A DNA stretch of 64,000 nt, from NCBI RefSeq assembly GCF_002797355.1, contig NZ_KZ454940.1, positions 124,001 to 188,000 of the forward strand, written 5' to 3'. The position numbers and the translations under genes are program-made. Below, one piece after another: positions 44,555 through 53,934 of the stretch; position 1 is the first letter of the stretch, and every line of letters starts with the position of its first letter. Source of the DNA: Bacillus xiapuensis. Its GTDB lineage: Bacteria; Bacillota; Bacilli; Bacillales; Domibacillaceae. The notes under the pieces were generated by a model that worked only from the letters and a program-made list of their open reading frames with translations, had not been told where the DNA came from and ran no database searches.

Positions 44555-45498
44555 TGTTTATTCTCCTTTAGCAGTAAATAGATAAAATACACACCGCCGA
44601 TAAAGTTGATGATGACACTTAGCGTTGTACTGAACATAAACACTCTTTCCACTACCAGCTGACCGCCAACAAGAGCGATGATGCTGATGAAAATAGAGCC
44701 TGCCAATAAATATGTATGCTTATACGTTCGAAACATTTCGTACGTCACATTGACAACCAGCAAGCCAAGAAAAGTGATGGGACCTACGAGCGCAGTAGCT
44801 ACAGAAATCAGGATAGCCACGACGATCAGCAGCCTTTTCACAATATAATCATAATCCACTCCAAGATTGACGGCGTGATCTTTTCCCAGCGACAGCACAT
44901 CCAAATATTTCATAAAGCGCATAAAGTATAAAGTAACAAGAAAGACGGCCGCGACCGCTAAATACAAGACATCTGTCTGCACGTTATTAAAGCTGGCAAA
45001 CATCCGATCCTGAATGATTTGGAACTCATTAGGATCAATCAATACTTGCATAAAAGTAGAGAAACTTTGGAAAAACGTGCCGAAGATTAAGCCGATAAGC
45101 AAAAGAAAGTAGATATTTTCTCCTTCTCTTTTAAACAGCACCTTGTAAAGAACGCCAGCGAAGAAGACCATCAGCACGACCGAAATGACAAAATTGACTT
45201 GCTTTGTCATCCACGTTAAATGGGCGACGCCAAAGGCGAAAACAAGCACCGTTTGAATCAGCATATATAAGGCATCAAGTCCTAAAATGCTCGGCGTTAA
45301 AATTCGGTTATTCGTTATGGTTTGGAATATCAGTGTCGCGAAGGCAATCGATGCTCCCGTCAAAATAATCGCGAACACTTTCAGCCCCCGTTTAGGCAAG
45401 GCGTACTCCCAATTGTATCCAAGATCCAAAAACAGAAACAACAGTGTGGCAATGAGCGCAATCGCCGAAAGGATCAGTATTTTCTTTTTTTCAGTCAT
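44548..45498 (-). CDS. yclO: Siderophore ABC permease YclO
   Basis: A 316-residue FecCD-family permease with about nine membrane segments. The family pattern is seen in LVGPITFLGLLVVNVTYEMFRTYKH, which includes the coupling loop to the ATPase. It pairs with YclN to form the channel. Its start overlaps the yclN end by eight bases. Confidence 0.9.
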   Translation of the reverse strand: MTEKKKILILSAIALIATLLFLFLDLGYNWEYALPKRGLKVFAIILTGASIAFATLIFQTITNNRILTPSILGLDALYMLIQTVLVFAFGVAHLTWMTKQVNFVISVVLMVFFAGVLYKVLFKREGENIYFLLLIGLIFGTFFQSFSTFMQVLIDPNEFQIIQDRMFASFNNVQTDVLYLAVAAVFLVTLYFMRFMKYLDVLSLGKDHAVNLGVDYDYIVKRLLIVVAILISVATALVGPITFLGLLVVNVTYEMFRTYKHTYLLAGSIFISIIALVGGQLVVERVFMFSTTLSVIINFIGGVYFIYLLLKENKQW

Positions 45499-46441
45499 AA
45501 GCCCTTCTCCTCATCAGCAAGTAAATAAAGATGCCGCTTCCAATGACCCCCACCGTTAATCCAATTGGGATCTCGTAAGGATAGATGATGATCCGTCCGA
45601 GAATATCACAGAACAGAACAAAAACCGCTCCGAGCAGCGCCGTATGCGACAAGCTCTTCTTTAAATGATCGCCTTGGTAAATCGTGACGATATTCGGCAC
45701 AATCAGCCCTAAAAACGGGATCAGCCCCACTGTTAAGACGACAAGCGTAGACGATAAAGCGACAATTGTCAGTCCGATATTAACGGCCTGCTTGTAGTTC
45801 AAGCCAAGATTGACGGAAAATTCCTCCCCCATCCCCGCCACCGTGAAGCGGTCGGCGAATAAATAAGCGAGAATGAGCAACGGAATACTGATATACAGCA
45901 TTTCATACCGCCCTTTAATTACCATGGAGAAATCGCCTTGAAGCCAGCCGGATATGTTTTGAATCAGATCATATTTATAAGCGAAAAACGTAGAGATTGA
46001 ACTTAAAATATTCCCAAACATCAGTCCGACAAGCGGAATAAAAATCGCGTCTTTCATTTTAATTTTGTCCAGGATCTTCATAAACAGGAAGGTTCCCGCT
46101 AACGCGAACACAAAGGCGACCAGCATCTTCTGCAGCGGAGTAGCGGAAGTAAACAGAAGCAGCGAGACCAGGATCCCCAGCTTGGCTGAATCCATCGTTC
46201 CAGCAGTCGTCGGTGAAACGAACTTATTTCTGCTTAGCTGCTGCATAATCAAACCGCTGATGCTGAGGCTCATACCGGCAATGATAATACTGATTAGACG
46301 GGGAATCCGGCTTTCCCAAACAATTTGCGTCTGCTCATTCGTCAAATCGAATAGATCCAGCGGAGAAATATGGGTCACTCCGATAAACAATGAAAGAATT
46401 GATAAAACAATAAGAGCAATGAATAAGTATCTTTTTTTCAT
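45491..46441 (-). CDS. yclN: Siderophore ABC permease YclN
   Basis: A 316-residue FecCD-family permease, first gene of the petrobactin-type uptake operon. About nine membrane segments. Signatures are SRIPRLISIIIAGMSLSISGLIMQ near the N-terminus and GLIPFLGLIVPNIVTIYQGDHLK at the coupling loop. A Fur box lies 59 bases before its start. Start context is weak in Shine-Dalgarno terms (AAGGATATG) but the N-terminus fits the family. Confidence 0.9.
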   Translation of the reverse strand: MKKRYLFIALIVLSILSLFIGVTHISPLDLFDLTNEQTQIVWESRIPRLISIIIAGMSLSISGLIMQQLSRNKFVSPTTAGTMDSAKLGILVSLLLFTSATPLQKMLVAFVFALAGTFLFMKILDKIKMKDAIFIPLVGLMFGNILSSISTFFAYKYDLIQNISGWLQGDFSMVIKGRYEMLYISIPLLILAYLFADRFTVAGMGEEFSVNLGLNYKQAVNIGLTIVALSSTLVVLTVGLIPFLGLIVPNIVTIYQGDHLKKSLSHTALLGAVFVLFCDILGRIIIYPYEIPIGLTVGVIGSGIFIYLLMRRRAYD

Positions 46442-46499
46442 AACATATCCTTAACTTTTCTCTATAAAGAGTTTTTCAGCTAATCCATCAGTAGAAAAT

Positions 46500-46518
46500 G
46501 AGATTCATTATCATTATA
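46500..46518 (-). promoter_or_regulatory. Fur box of yclNOPQ
   Basis: On the minus strand TATAATGATAATGAATCTC matches the 19-bp Fur consensus at 15 positions. It places the importer under iron repression. Confidence 0.8.
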
Positions 46519-46800
46519 CATCAAAAAAATAGAGCTGTCCTTTCCTGTTATTGGTGAAGCTAGCATTCGATCAAGCGGCGCCGCTTCCCTTCAGAATCAA
46601 ATTGTTTAAGTGGGGGAAGAGGGCTCTCTTTCCAACTTGCAGTAACATTCTCCTGATGACAGCTTTTCGAACACATTTTACCTAATCTATATGGAGTTAT
46701 GCAAGTATACATAGAGAGAAAAGCGGATATTGGAAAAAAACTTGTCTATCATTTCTCCTTTCCTCATTTAATTGAAAACCTTTCTCACCAGCATTATAAA

Positions 46801-46815
46801 TGATAACGATTATCA
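46801..46815 (+). promoter_or_regulatory. Fur box of the MMPL gene
   Basis: TGATAACGATTATCA is the 7-1-7 Fur core (TGATAATNATTATCA) with one mismatch. It lies 101 bases before the MMPL start. A TATAAT at 46849-46854 may be the -10 element of its promoter. Confidence 0.8.
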
Positions 46816-46916
46816 AAGTCAATAGCCTTTTCCTTCTGACGGAATATTTATAATTTTCAAAACAGATGGGGTATTGTATGATGAAGTTGATGCAAAAGCA
46901 AAGGGGGATCCACACT

Positions 46917-49085
46917 ATGAATCAATTAGCCTCCCTTCTTGTCCGCGCCCGCAAATGGATACTTTCGCTGTGGATCGTCGCCGCCCTGGCGATGGGATAT
47001 TTCGCTCTGCAGCTGCCTTCTTTATTAGAGGGCGATGGGTTTCGAACAGACGGAGAGTATGAAGAGGTGCAAAAAGAATTAAGCGAGACATTTGATTTCC
47101 CAGAATCGTCCATAATGATTTTATTTAAAAAAAGCGAAGACGATTCAGAGAATGAATTTAGAGAAAGAATCAGCACCCTGCTGAACCGCATAGAAGATCA
47201 GAGCCCGGAGACAGCGATCCAGTCTCCCTTAAAGAATCCTGAGTACATGAAACCAGATGTGGCTTATGCCACCGTTCAATATGACAAGAAAGCAGAAGAA
47301 ATGTCCCCTGTCATCGAGGATATCAAGAGCATTACTAAGGAAGAAGAAGGCGTGACAATCACCGGCATGCCCGTTCTGACGCAAGACATCAATCAAGCCA
47401 GCCAGGATGATTTAAAACGAGCGGAATTGATCGGGCTGCCTGTTGCCCTGCTTGTTTTATTATTTGCGTTCGGCACAGCGGCCGCCTCTCTCCTGCCTCT
47501 TCTAGTGGGCGGCATCACGATCATGATCAGCTTCGGTTTGCTGACGTTTATCGGGAGGCAAGTCGACTTAGCGATCTTCATTTTAAATATTGCTCCGATG
47601 ATCGGGTTAGCTCTCTCCATTGATTTCTCCCTGCTGTTTATCAACCGCTATAAAGAAGAAATCAAGAAACAGCCTAAGAAAGACGCGCTGATCACCACCA
47701 TTCAAACGGCTGGCCACTCCATCATTTTTTCAGCCATCTGCGTCTTTATCGGCCTTGGATCGATGATGGTGATCGAAGTAGATATTTTCAAGAATGTCGC
47801 GATCGGCGGAATGGTGGTGATCGCCGTTGCGGTGCTCGGCTCTTTAACTTTACTTCCGGCGATGCTGTACATGCTCGGGGACCGGATACACAAATGGCGG
47901 ATCATCCGCTCCATCGGCGATGGCAGCGCTCGCTGGCGCCAATTTGCTCACGGTGTAATGAAGCGCCCCGCACTTATTTCCATCGCAGCACTCGCTATAT
48001 TAATGGCGGGCATCCTGCCGGTGAAACATATGAACTTATCCATCCCAACGACGGATTCTCTGCCCGAGCATTTTGAATCACGAATCGCTTTTGAGACAAT
48101 TGAAGAGGAATTCATGAAGCAAAATAAAAGCACTATTTACGCCATTGCTGAACGTCAAGACGGCTGGCTGAATGAAGCCGGGCTCCGGGAAATGAAAGAG
48201 CTGCAAAAGGCATTTCATGAGGAAGAAGCCGTCCAGGAAATCGATACGGTTTTTACTGCCAGCAAAGTGACGGAGCCCCAAGAGCTGGCGGCCGCTCTTA
48301 AGCAGCCGCAAATGAGAAAACAGCTTGAACCGGCAATCCAGCCTTTCGTCCGGGAAAACCAGCTCCTGATCCCGATTCACTTAAATGTTGAAGGCAGTGC
48401 TGAAAAAGCGCAGGATCTTGCCCGCAAATGGAGCGAGAAGAATTGGCCGGTTGAGTTGCATTTTGGCGGGCAGCCAAAGTTCAACCAGGAAATTTATGAT
48501 GAAATTTATGACAAAATCGGTCTAGCCTTGGCGATCATTTTCGTCTCCACCTTCATCATCCTAATGCTCGCTTTCCGCTCGGTGGTCATCCCTTTGAAAG
48601 CGATTCTTATGAATGTCGTCGGTTTAACCTCCACCTTTGGGATTCTCGTGTGGATATTCCAAGGAGGACATTTCGGATTGAATGAAATGGATATCTCCTT
48701 AATTCTTCCCGTGCTCGTATTCAGCCTGGTTTTTGGCTTAAGCATGGATTATGAAGTCTTTCTGATTTCCCGCATACGCGAATTCTATTTGCAGACAGGC
48801 GACAATACAAATGCCACCGTGGAAGGACTGGCCAGCACGAGCAAGGTGATCACTTCTGCGGCGCTTATTATGATTGTTATTACCGGTGCCTTCGCCTTTA
48901 CCGGCGTCGTACCCGTTAAACAAATCGGCATCGGGATCGCTTTAGCGATTGCCATCGATGCCACCATCATCCGTTTACTGCTCGTTCCCAGCCTGATGAA
49001 GCTTTTGGGCAATTGGAACTGGTGGTATCCTTTTGGCCGGACGAGAGCTCCGTCCGCCTCCAGCCAGCAGATGAAAAATCAATAA
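46917..49085 (+). CDS. MMPL/RND-family exporter, iron-regulated
   Basis: A 722-residue transporter with two MMPL halves, each with a long extracellular loop followed by a bundle of membrane segments (about 190-340 and 530-700). Conserved sequences include GLALSIDFSLLFINRYKEE and its counterpart GLSMDYEVFLISRIREF, which carry the proton-relay Asp and Tyr. It resembles YdfJ of B. subtilis. It is preceded by a Fur box and divergent from a siderophore importer, so export of a siderophore or iron-related metabolite is a reasonable guess. AAGGGGGAT precedes the ATG. Confidence 0.87.
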   Translation: MNQLASLLVRARKWILSLWIVAALAMGYFALQLPSLLEGDGFRTDGEYEEVQKELSETFDFPESSIMILFKKSEDDSENEFRERISTLLNRIEDQSPETAIQSPLKNPEYMKPDVAYATVQYDKKAEEMSPVIEDIKSITKEEEGVTITGMPVLTQDINQASQDDLKRAELIGLPVALLVLLFAFGTAAASLLPLLVGGITIMISFGLLTFIGRQVDLAIFILNIAPMIGLALSIDFSLLFINRYKEEIKKQPKKDALITTIQTAGHSIIFSAICVFIGLGSMMVIEVDIFKNVAIGGMVVIAVAVLGSLTLLPAMLYMLGDRIHKWRIIRSIGDGSARWRQFAHGVMKRPALISIAALAILMAGILPVKHMNLSIPTTDSLPEHFESRIAFETIEEEFMKQNKSTIYAIAERQDGWLNEAGLREMKELQKAFHEEEAVQEIDTVFTASKVTEPQELAAALKQPQMRKQLEPAIQPFVRENQLLIPIHLNVEGSAEKAQDLARKWSEKNWPVELHFGGQPKFNQEIYDEIYDKIGLALAIIFVSTFIILMLAFRSVVIPLKAILMNVVGLTSTFGILVWIFQGGHFGLNEMDISLILPVLVFSLVFGLSMDYEVFLISRIREFYLQTGDNTNATVEGLASTSKVITSAALIMIVITGAFAFTGVVPVKQIGIGIALAIAIDATIIRLLLVPSLMKLLGNWNWWYPFGRTRAPSASSQQMKNQ

Positions 49086-49097
49086 TTCAATGAAAAG

Positions 49098-49125
49098 AAA
49101 CGCCATCCTTTCACAGATGGCGTTT
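49098..49125. terminator. Bidirectional terminator
   Basis: AAACGCCATC / GATGGCGTTT stem with an eight-base loop between the MMPL gene and the converging coat gene. Confidence 0.84.
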
Positions 49126-49131
49126 CCCCGA

Positions 49132-49755
49132 TTAATGAGCAGTTGGATTTCCTTGTGCAGGGGCATAGGCTTGCGTCATTTGCTGCATATCCTGCTGCGA
49201 GAATTGCGGCACTTGATAATAATGATGCTTATTTTGGTAAATGGACAATTCATACGCCATTTCAATGCAATTCGGAATAGAGTCGGCAAGCACACGGCGA
49301 ACGACTGGGTTCGTTACTTCACACGCAGCCATTGCTTTCATGCCGGCCGTAGATTTCACAGCTCCAAGCATTAAGCCTGAAACCGTTTCATCATTAATTT
49401 CGGAAACAGATTGTAGCGGCTTCTTCGGCTGGGTTGGCGTAAGTCCGTAAATAAAGTCATTATTTTGCGTCATCTGGTAGCTTTGCGTTGGCACCTTCGG
49501 ATCCTGCCCCGTGCGGAAACAGTCCACTGTCGTATTGTACTCCTGCTGCATAAATTGGTACTGACGGTCAAGAATATTTAATAATTCTTGATCCTGAATA
49601 TGCTCGCGCAGCAAACAATACTGATTCATTACTCCGATGGAACCGGAAAGGACTTCATGCACATCCATTACTTCATGACCGCCATGGTTCATCTGCGGCG
49701 CCACTGTACCCGTGTGCATGTTTTGATGAGTTTGACCGTTTTGTTGAATTTGCAT
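49132..49755 (-). CDS. CotF-like spore coat protein
   Basis: A 207-residue protein with a Gln/His/Met-rich N-terminus (MQIQQNGQTHQNMH) and a CotF-family core (LLREHIQDQELLNILDRQYQFM, then ETVSGLMLGAVKSTAGMKAMAACEV). Such proteins form part of the spore coat in the mother cell. AGGAGGGGG precedes the ATG. No sigma E or sigma K promoter could be assigned with confidence. Confidence 0.8.
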   Translation of the reverse strand: MQIQQNGQTHQNMHTGTVAPQMNHGGHEVMDVHEVLSGSIGVMNQYCLLREHIQDQELLNILDRQYQFMQQEYNTTVDCFRTGQDPKVPTQSYQMTQNNDFIYGLTPTQPKKPLQSVSEINDETVSGLMLGAVKSTAGMKAMAACEVTNPVVRRVLADSIPNCIEMAYELSIYQNKHHYYQVPQFSQQDMQQMTQAYAPAQGNPTAH

Positions 49756-49844
49756 GTTAACATCCCCCTCCTCAATAAGTAAGCCGTACCTTGTTAGTAT
49801 GTGAGCCCGCGCTGGCTTTATACCCTATCCGATGATTTTTCACG

Positions 49845-49882
49845 AAAAAACAGCCGAAAGCACTGAAGCTCCAGCTGTTTTT
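49845..49882 (-). terminator. Terminator of lnrLMN
   Basis: AAAAACAGC and GCTGTTTTT arms with inner pairing; the T-run is on the minus strand. It sits a few bases after the last permease stop. Confidence 0.68.
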
Positions 49883-49887
49883 ATCTT

Positions 49888-51006
49888 TTAATCATAAGCC
49901 ACCCTCATGATCCCTGCCGTCAAAAACCCCCCGGCAAAGATGAACAGAATGGTAACAGGCAAGGCAATGTCAGCTAAATGTCCTCCTTGAACGATCAGCG
50001 ATTCATATCCCTTCATCGCCCATGTCTGAGGAACGAAGTCAGCGATCTTTTGCATAAACTCAGGCACGATACTAAGCGGCCAGTAAATGCCGCTCAGCAT
50101 GCATGTGGAAACAATAACTAAAGAGCCGATCGCAGCTTGCTGCTCTGCGGTTTTCACAAGGCTGGCAATAAAAAGACCTAAACCAATGATGCAAAGCAGC
50201 AAAGCGGAGGTCAGAACTGCCACCCCGAGCGGATTTCCCCAGCTGACGTCAAATAAAAGGACAGCAGACAGTATTAAAACAGCGAATTGAATCCAGCCTA
50301 TAAGAAAGAAAGCCAGCAAATATCCCGTCATCAGCTGCCACTTAGAGGTCGGGGCCAAAAGCAGCCGGTACCACACACCGGTTGACCTTGCCTCAATTAT
50401 CGTTCCTGTGGCTGTCATCATCATGATCATCACGAACATGATGGAAAACCCTGCGGCGCTTTGGGTCCTTCCCGTCATACCCGATGAGTGTTTTTGCTCT
50501 TTAAGATCCATTACCTTGACAGCGGCCGCTGTTTCTTTGGCAAATGAATCCGGCGCCCGCTTCTTTCCGGTTTCCTCCTGCCAAATGCGCGCGGCGGCTG
50601 CTTGAATTTGGACCGCTGAAACAGACTCTTCCACGCTTTGTATAATGGCTGCTGCCGATGTCAGCGCCGGATCGTGGTGAAAGAGGATCGAGGGAGCTTC
50701 CTTTTTTTCGATCACGAGTATCCCGGAAACGTCATGGCTGTTCATTCTCTCTTTCGCCACGGCCAATGTCGTTTGTTCCACTGTAAAGAGATCATTAGCT
50801 TGCAGCTCATGGAATATGGAGGAAGAAATATCACTTTTCTGCTGATCGACAAGTGCCAGCTGAGGCTTTTGCTGTTCCTTTTCTCCAAATACATGACCAA
50901 ACAGCACCGTAAATAAAAGCGGCATCGCAAACATTACGATATAAGAGGAGGGCTTCTGAAAAACCTTCTTCACTTCTATACAGCAAATCGCCCAGCTCTT
51001 TCTCAT
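49888..51006 (-). CDS. lnrN: ABC-2 permease LnrN-like
   Basis: A 372-residue permease: one membrane segment at about 20-40, a 150-residue extracellular loop, then five membrane segments from about 190. Ends with the ABC-2 pattern LSGIYWPLSIVPEFMQKIADFVPQTWAMKGYE. Its start overlaps the preceding permease stop by four bases. Position and build match lnrN (yfiN) of B. subtilis, which helps expel linear polyene antibiotics such as linearmycin. GGAGGAG precedes the ATG. Confidence 0.83.
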   Translation of the reverse strand: MRKSWAICCIEVKKVFQKPSSYIVMFAMPLLFTVLFGHVFGEKEQQKPQLALVDQQKSDISSSIFHELQANDLFTVEQTTLAVAKERMNSHDVSGILVIEKKEAPSILFHHDPALTSAAAIIQSVEESVSAVQIQAAAARIWQEETGKKRAPDSFAKETAAAVKVMDLKEQKHSSGMTGRTQSAAGFSIMFVMIMMMTATGTIIEARSTGVWYRLLLAPTSKWQLMTGYLLAFFLIGWIQFAVLILSAVLLFDVSWGNPLGVAVLTSALLLCIIGLGLFIASLVKTAEQQAAIGSLVIVSTCMLSGIYWPLSIVPEFMQKIADFVPQTWAMKGYESLIVQGGHLADIALPVTILFIFAGGFLTAGIMRVAYD

Positions 51007-52208
51007 GCACTTCTCCTCCTTCTCTTATGCATTCGCCACGCTCCAATAACAATGGAGACAAGGCCAAAGGCGAGCATGACAATGATCGGCTGAATTAAGG
51101 CTTCCCAGCTTTCTCCCCTCATAATAGCGGTAAAGCTGGTTAATGCCCACGTATTGGGAGCCGCGTAAGCCAGCTTTTGCAGAAACTCTGGAAAAAGCAT
51201 CATTGGAACCATGGACCCACCAAGCAGCGACAGAATCTGAACACTTACCGTCCCGGCCGTATCAGCTGTTTTCTCATCGTCCACCAAGGAAGCAAGAGCA
51301 ATGGACAGCCCTGACACCGCTGCAGCGTAAGAAGCACTGACGGCTAAGCTTTGAAATGGATTGTCTCCCCAGTCCACGCCAAAAATAAGGCCTGTGGCCA
51401 GCATAAAGACAATAAATTGCAGCAGGGCATACAGCCATGTCCCCAGGCACTTGCCTGCCAAGATTGTCCCCTTGCTCGTTGGTGTGCTCATCAGCCGCAT
51501 CAGCGTTTGCGCTTCATGTTCGTGCAAGAAAGATTTTGCTCCCTTCATAGCGTTAAATAATAAAAACATCACCGCCATAGCAGCCGCATAATATTGTAAC
51601 GCAGACACTTTTTCCCCTGTCAGCGGCTGTTCTTTCACATAGGACGCCTCCGCGGCAGCTGCTTCGGCCAATTCTTGGCTGATACGCTCAGCCGTATCCT
51701 TTTGCAAGAGTTCCTGCTGGCTGGATGACAGTCCCTTCATGAGCTCGCGGGTCACCTGGCTAATGGCGGCGGTGCGTCCGGCAATTGATTCCGCTGCTGC
51801 TTCAATCAAGGTCAGCTGATGATCTTTTTCCGGATCGGTGATCACAGTAACAGCTGGCCAATCTCCTGATTGAAAACCTTGGCTCCATTGGGCGGGCACA
51901 AGAAGACCGGCATCTATGGATCCTTCTTCCAGCTTCTGTTTGACTGCCTGCTTAGAATTCAATTCGGTGACGCTGACCCCTTCTATTTTCTTAAAGGCAG
52001 TAACCCAATCCTTCTCCAGCGAATCTCCATCCTCCTGATAGATGCCTACGGTCACTGGCAATGCAGCTTGTTCTCCGCCCATTACACCCTTTAAAGCTGT
52101 ACCTAAGATAGCCGTTAAAAGAAGCGGCATCCCGAACATCAAAAGGAGAGCTTTGCCATCAAGCAAACTCGCTTTTACATCTTTCCAAGCAATGGCTAAG
52201 CTTTTCAT
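51003..52208 (-). CDS. lnrM: ABC-2 permease LnrM-like
   Basis: A 401-residue permease with the same layout as its neighbour: an early membrane segment, a long extracellular region of about 190 residues, then five or six membrane segments. The final motif is GGSMVPMMLFPEFLQKLAYAAPNTWALTSF. It forms the channel with LnrN. It starts 12 bases after the ATPase gene. Confidence 0.83.
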   Translation of the reverse strand: MKSLAIAWKDVKASLLDGKALLLMFGMPLLLTAILGTALKGVMGGEQAALPVTVGIYQEDGDSLEKDWVTAFKKIEGVSVTELNSKQAVKQKLEEGSIDAGLLVPAQWSQGFQSGDWPAVTVITDPEKDHQLTLIEAAAESIAGRTAAISQVTRELMKGLSSSQQELLQKDTAERISQELAEAAAAEASYVKEQPLTGEKVSALQYYAAAMAVMFLLFNAMKGAKSFLHEHEAQTLMRLMSTPTSKGTILAGKCLGTWLYALLQFIVFMLATGLIFGVDWGDNPFQSLAVSASYAAAVSGLSIALASLVDDEKTADTAGTVSVQILSLLGGSMVPMMLFPEFLQKLAYAAPNTWALTSFTAIMRGESWEALIQPIIVMLAFGLVSIVIGAWRMHKRRRRSA

Positions 52209-52219
52209 TACGCTTCCCC

Positions 52220-53149
52220 CTAATCCCGCAGTGAACGGCCGGTCAGCTGAAGAAACAAGCTTTCCAGCCCTGGCTTTCTCACTTCTACGGCTTGCAGCTG
52301 TACACCGCTTGCAGCTGATAAAGAAACGACCGGCCCAAGCACGTCTGAATTTGTCACAAAAAGCTGAAGAAAACCCTCGTCTTGGCGCACCACTTTTTCA
52401 ACGCCCTTTATGTCATTCAGCCGCATGAAATAGTCCTCTTTCGCCTGATCAACCTTTAGCTGAATGACCACTTCTCCGGCCAGCCTCTCGCAGAGATCCG
52501 CTTTATTACCAGCGACGATCACTTTTCCCCGATCCAAAATCGCCAGCCGCTCACATAAGTACTCTACCTCTTCCATATAGTGGCTCGTGTAAATTACAGT
52601 CGTTCCCCGTTGATTCAATGATTTCACCGTCTCTAATATATGATGTCTCGACTGAGGATCAATGCCGACGGTCGGCTCATCCATAATCAGCAGCTCCGGC
52701 TCATGCATTAACGCGGCGCCGATATTAACTCGCCTTTTCATCCCTCCTGAGAAAGTAGCGATCTTTTCTTTGGCCCGCTCCGTCAGCCCAATGATTGCTA
52801 GAACTTCTCCGACTCTTTCTTTCGCTTGCCTGGCCTTTAGACCGTACATTTTTCCCCAGAACATTAAATTATCTTGAGCGGACATCGACGGGTAAAGAGC
52901 GATATCTTGCGGAACGATCCCTATCTTTTGACGAACAGCCATGGAATCCTTTTTCACAGAAACTCCGCTTATCTTAATATCGCCCCCATCTAATGACAGC
53001 AATCCGCCTATCATCGCAATCAATGTGGATTTCCCTGCACCGTTTGGACCGAGCAATCCAAAAGATTCCCCCTTGTTCACTTGAAAGGAAACACCGTTCA
53101 CCACCTCCCTCTTGCCGAACTTCTTCGTTGCGTTCTCAATTTGCAGCAT
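52220..53149 (-). CDS. lnrL: ABC transporter ATPase LnrL-like
   Basis: A 309-residue ATPase. Walker A is GPNGAGKST (about residue 35), signature FSGGMKRRVNIG, and Walker B LLIMDEPTVGID. The C-terminal 80 residues form the extension typical of drug-export ATPases. It matches LnrL (YfiL) in place and length. A terminator separates it from lnrJK upstream, so it probably has an inducible promoter of its own in 53150-53237. GGTGGGGAG precedes the ATG. Confidence 0.87.
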   Translation of the reverse strand: MLQIENATKKFGKREVVNGVSFQVNKGESFGLLGPNGAGKSTLIAMIGGLLSLDGGDIKISGVSVKKDSMAVRQKIGIVPQDIALYPSMSAQDNLMFWGKMYGLKARQAKERVGEVLAIIGLTERAKEKIATFSGGMKRRVNIGAALMHEPELLIMDEPTVGIDPQSRHHILETVKSLNQRGTTVIYTSHYMEEVEYLCERLAILDRGKVIVAGNKADLCERLAGEVVIQLKVDQAKEDYFMRLNDIKGVEKVVRQDEGFLQLFVTNSDVLGPVVSLSAASGVQLQAVEVRKPGLESLFLQLTGRSLRD

Positions 53150-53237
53150 TGGCTCCCCACCTTTATCGATCCGTTTCTCTTTCTATGGTAGCTGATCCTA
53201 GCGCGTTTTCCATCATGCGCCAGATAGAATGAGATCA

Positions 53238-53266
53238 ACAAAAAAAGCGACCCCTTATGTCGCTTT
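53238..53266 (-). terminator. Terminator between lnrK and lnrL
   Basis: AAAGCGAC / GTCGCTTT with a seven-base loop and a seven-T run on the minus strand. Confidence 0.82.
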
Positions 53267-53280
53267 GTATATGCTAAAAG

Positions 53281-53934
53281 TCATATTGGATATGTGGAAA
53301 TGCCGTACCTGACGGCGAAAATCGCGGCCTGCGTACGGTCGCGCAGACTGAGTTTATGTATAATGTTGGATACGTGATTTTTCACCGTACCTTCTGTAAT
53401 GAAGAATAATTCGGCAATCTCTTTATTGCTTCGGCCGTAGCCCAGCTGCTTAAGCACTTGCCACTCCCGCTCCGTCAACTCCTTCGCTACTTCGGGCATA
53501 TCCTCATCCGCCAGCGATCGTTTCCGCTCAGCCAGCACTTGCGCAGTCAGTTCTTGCGGCAGAACGACACCGCCTCCGTGCACGGTCATAATCGCCTGCA
53601 CGATCACATCCGTCCGCATATCCTTTAGCAAATAGCCGCTGGCTCCCTCTGCTAATGCCTGCATAATGAGCTCGCTGTCTTTGAAAGTCGTGAGCATCAG
53701 TACTTTCGTATGAGGCAGATGCTGACGGATCCGTTTCGTGCCTTCCACTCCACTGACGCCCGGCATGCGAATATCCATGAGAACGATATCCGCCTTCCAT
53801 AGCGACGCCTGCTCAAACGCTTCCTGCCCATCAGCTGCTGTAGCTACTACTTCCACTTCTTTCCGTAAATTTAAAATCGAGCTTAATCCGTCACGCATCA
53901 GCGGCTGGTCATCCGCTACAATGATACGAATCAT
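53281..53934 (-). CDS. lnrK: NarL/LuxR-family response regulator LnrK-like
   Basis: A 217-residue regulator. The receiver shows IIVADDQP, IVLMDIRMPG (phospho-Asp), LTTF and LKD (Lys). The LuxR helix-turn-helix is near residues 150-205 (LTEREWQVLKQLGYGRSNKEIAELFFITEGTVKNHVSNI). The start is the ATG six bases after GGGAGGGG; the ATG 6 bases before it touches the site. It overlaps the kinase gene. It should activate lnrLMN when the kinase senses a membrane-active compound. Confidence 0.87.
   Translation of the reverse strand: MIRIIVADDQPLMRDGLSSILNLRKEVEVVATAADGQEAFEQASLWKADIVLMDIRMPGVSGVEGTKRIRQHLPHTKVLMLTTFKDSELIMQALAEGASGYLLKDMRTDVIVQAIMTVHGGGVVLPQELTAQVLAERKRSLADEDMPEVAKELTEREWQVLKQLGYGRSNKEIAELFFITEGTVKNHVSNIIHKLSLRDRTQAAIFAVRYGISTYPI

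Larger units (their letters stand above)
46442..46916. other. Divergent regulatory region with two Fur boxes
   Basis: This 475-bp gap between yclN and the MMPL gene holds a Fur box near each end and no gene. A 14-bp palindrome AAGCGGCGCCGCTT lies at about 46573-46586. Stops are frequent in all frames. Confidence 0.6.

Noticed and set aside
46697-46915. Minus-strand frame in the yclN-MMPL gap
   Set aside because: It spans the Fur box and promoter of the MMPL gene, has no ribosome binding site and is of low complexity.
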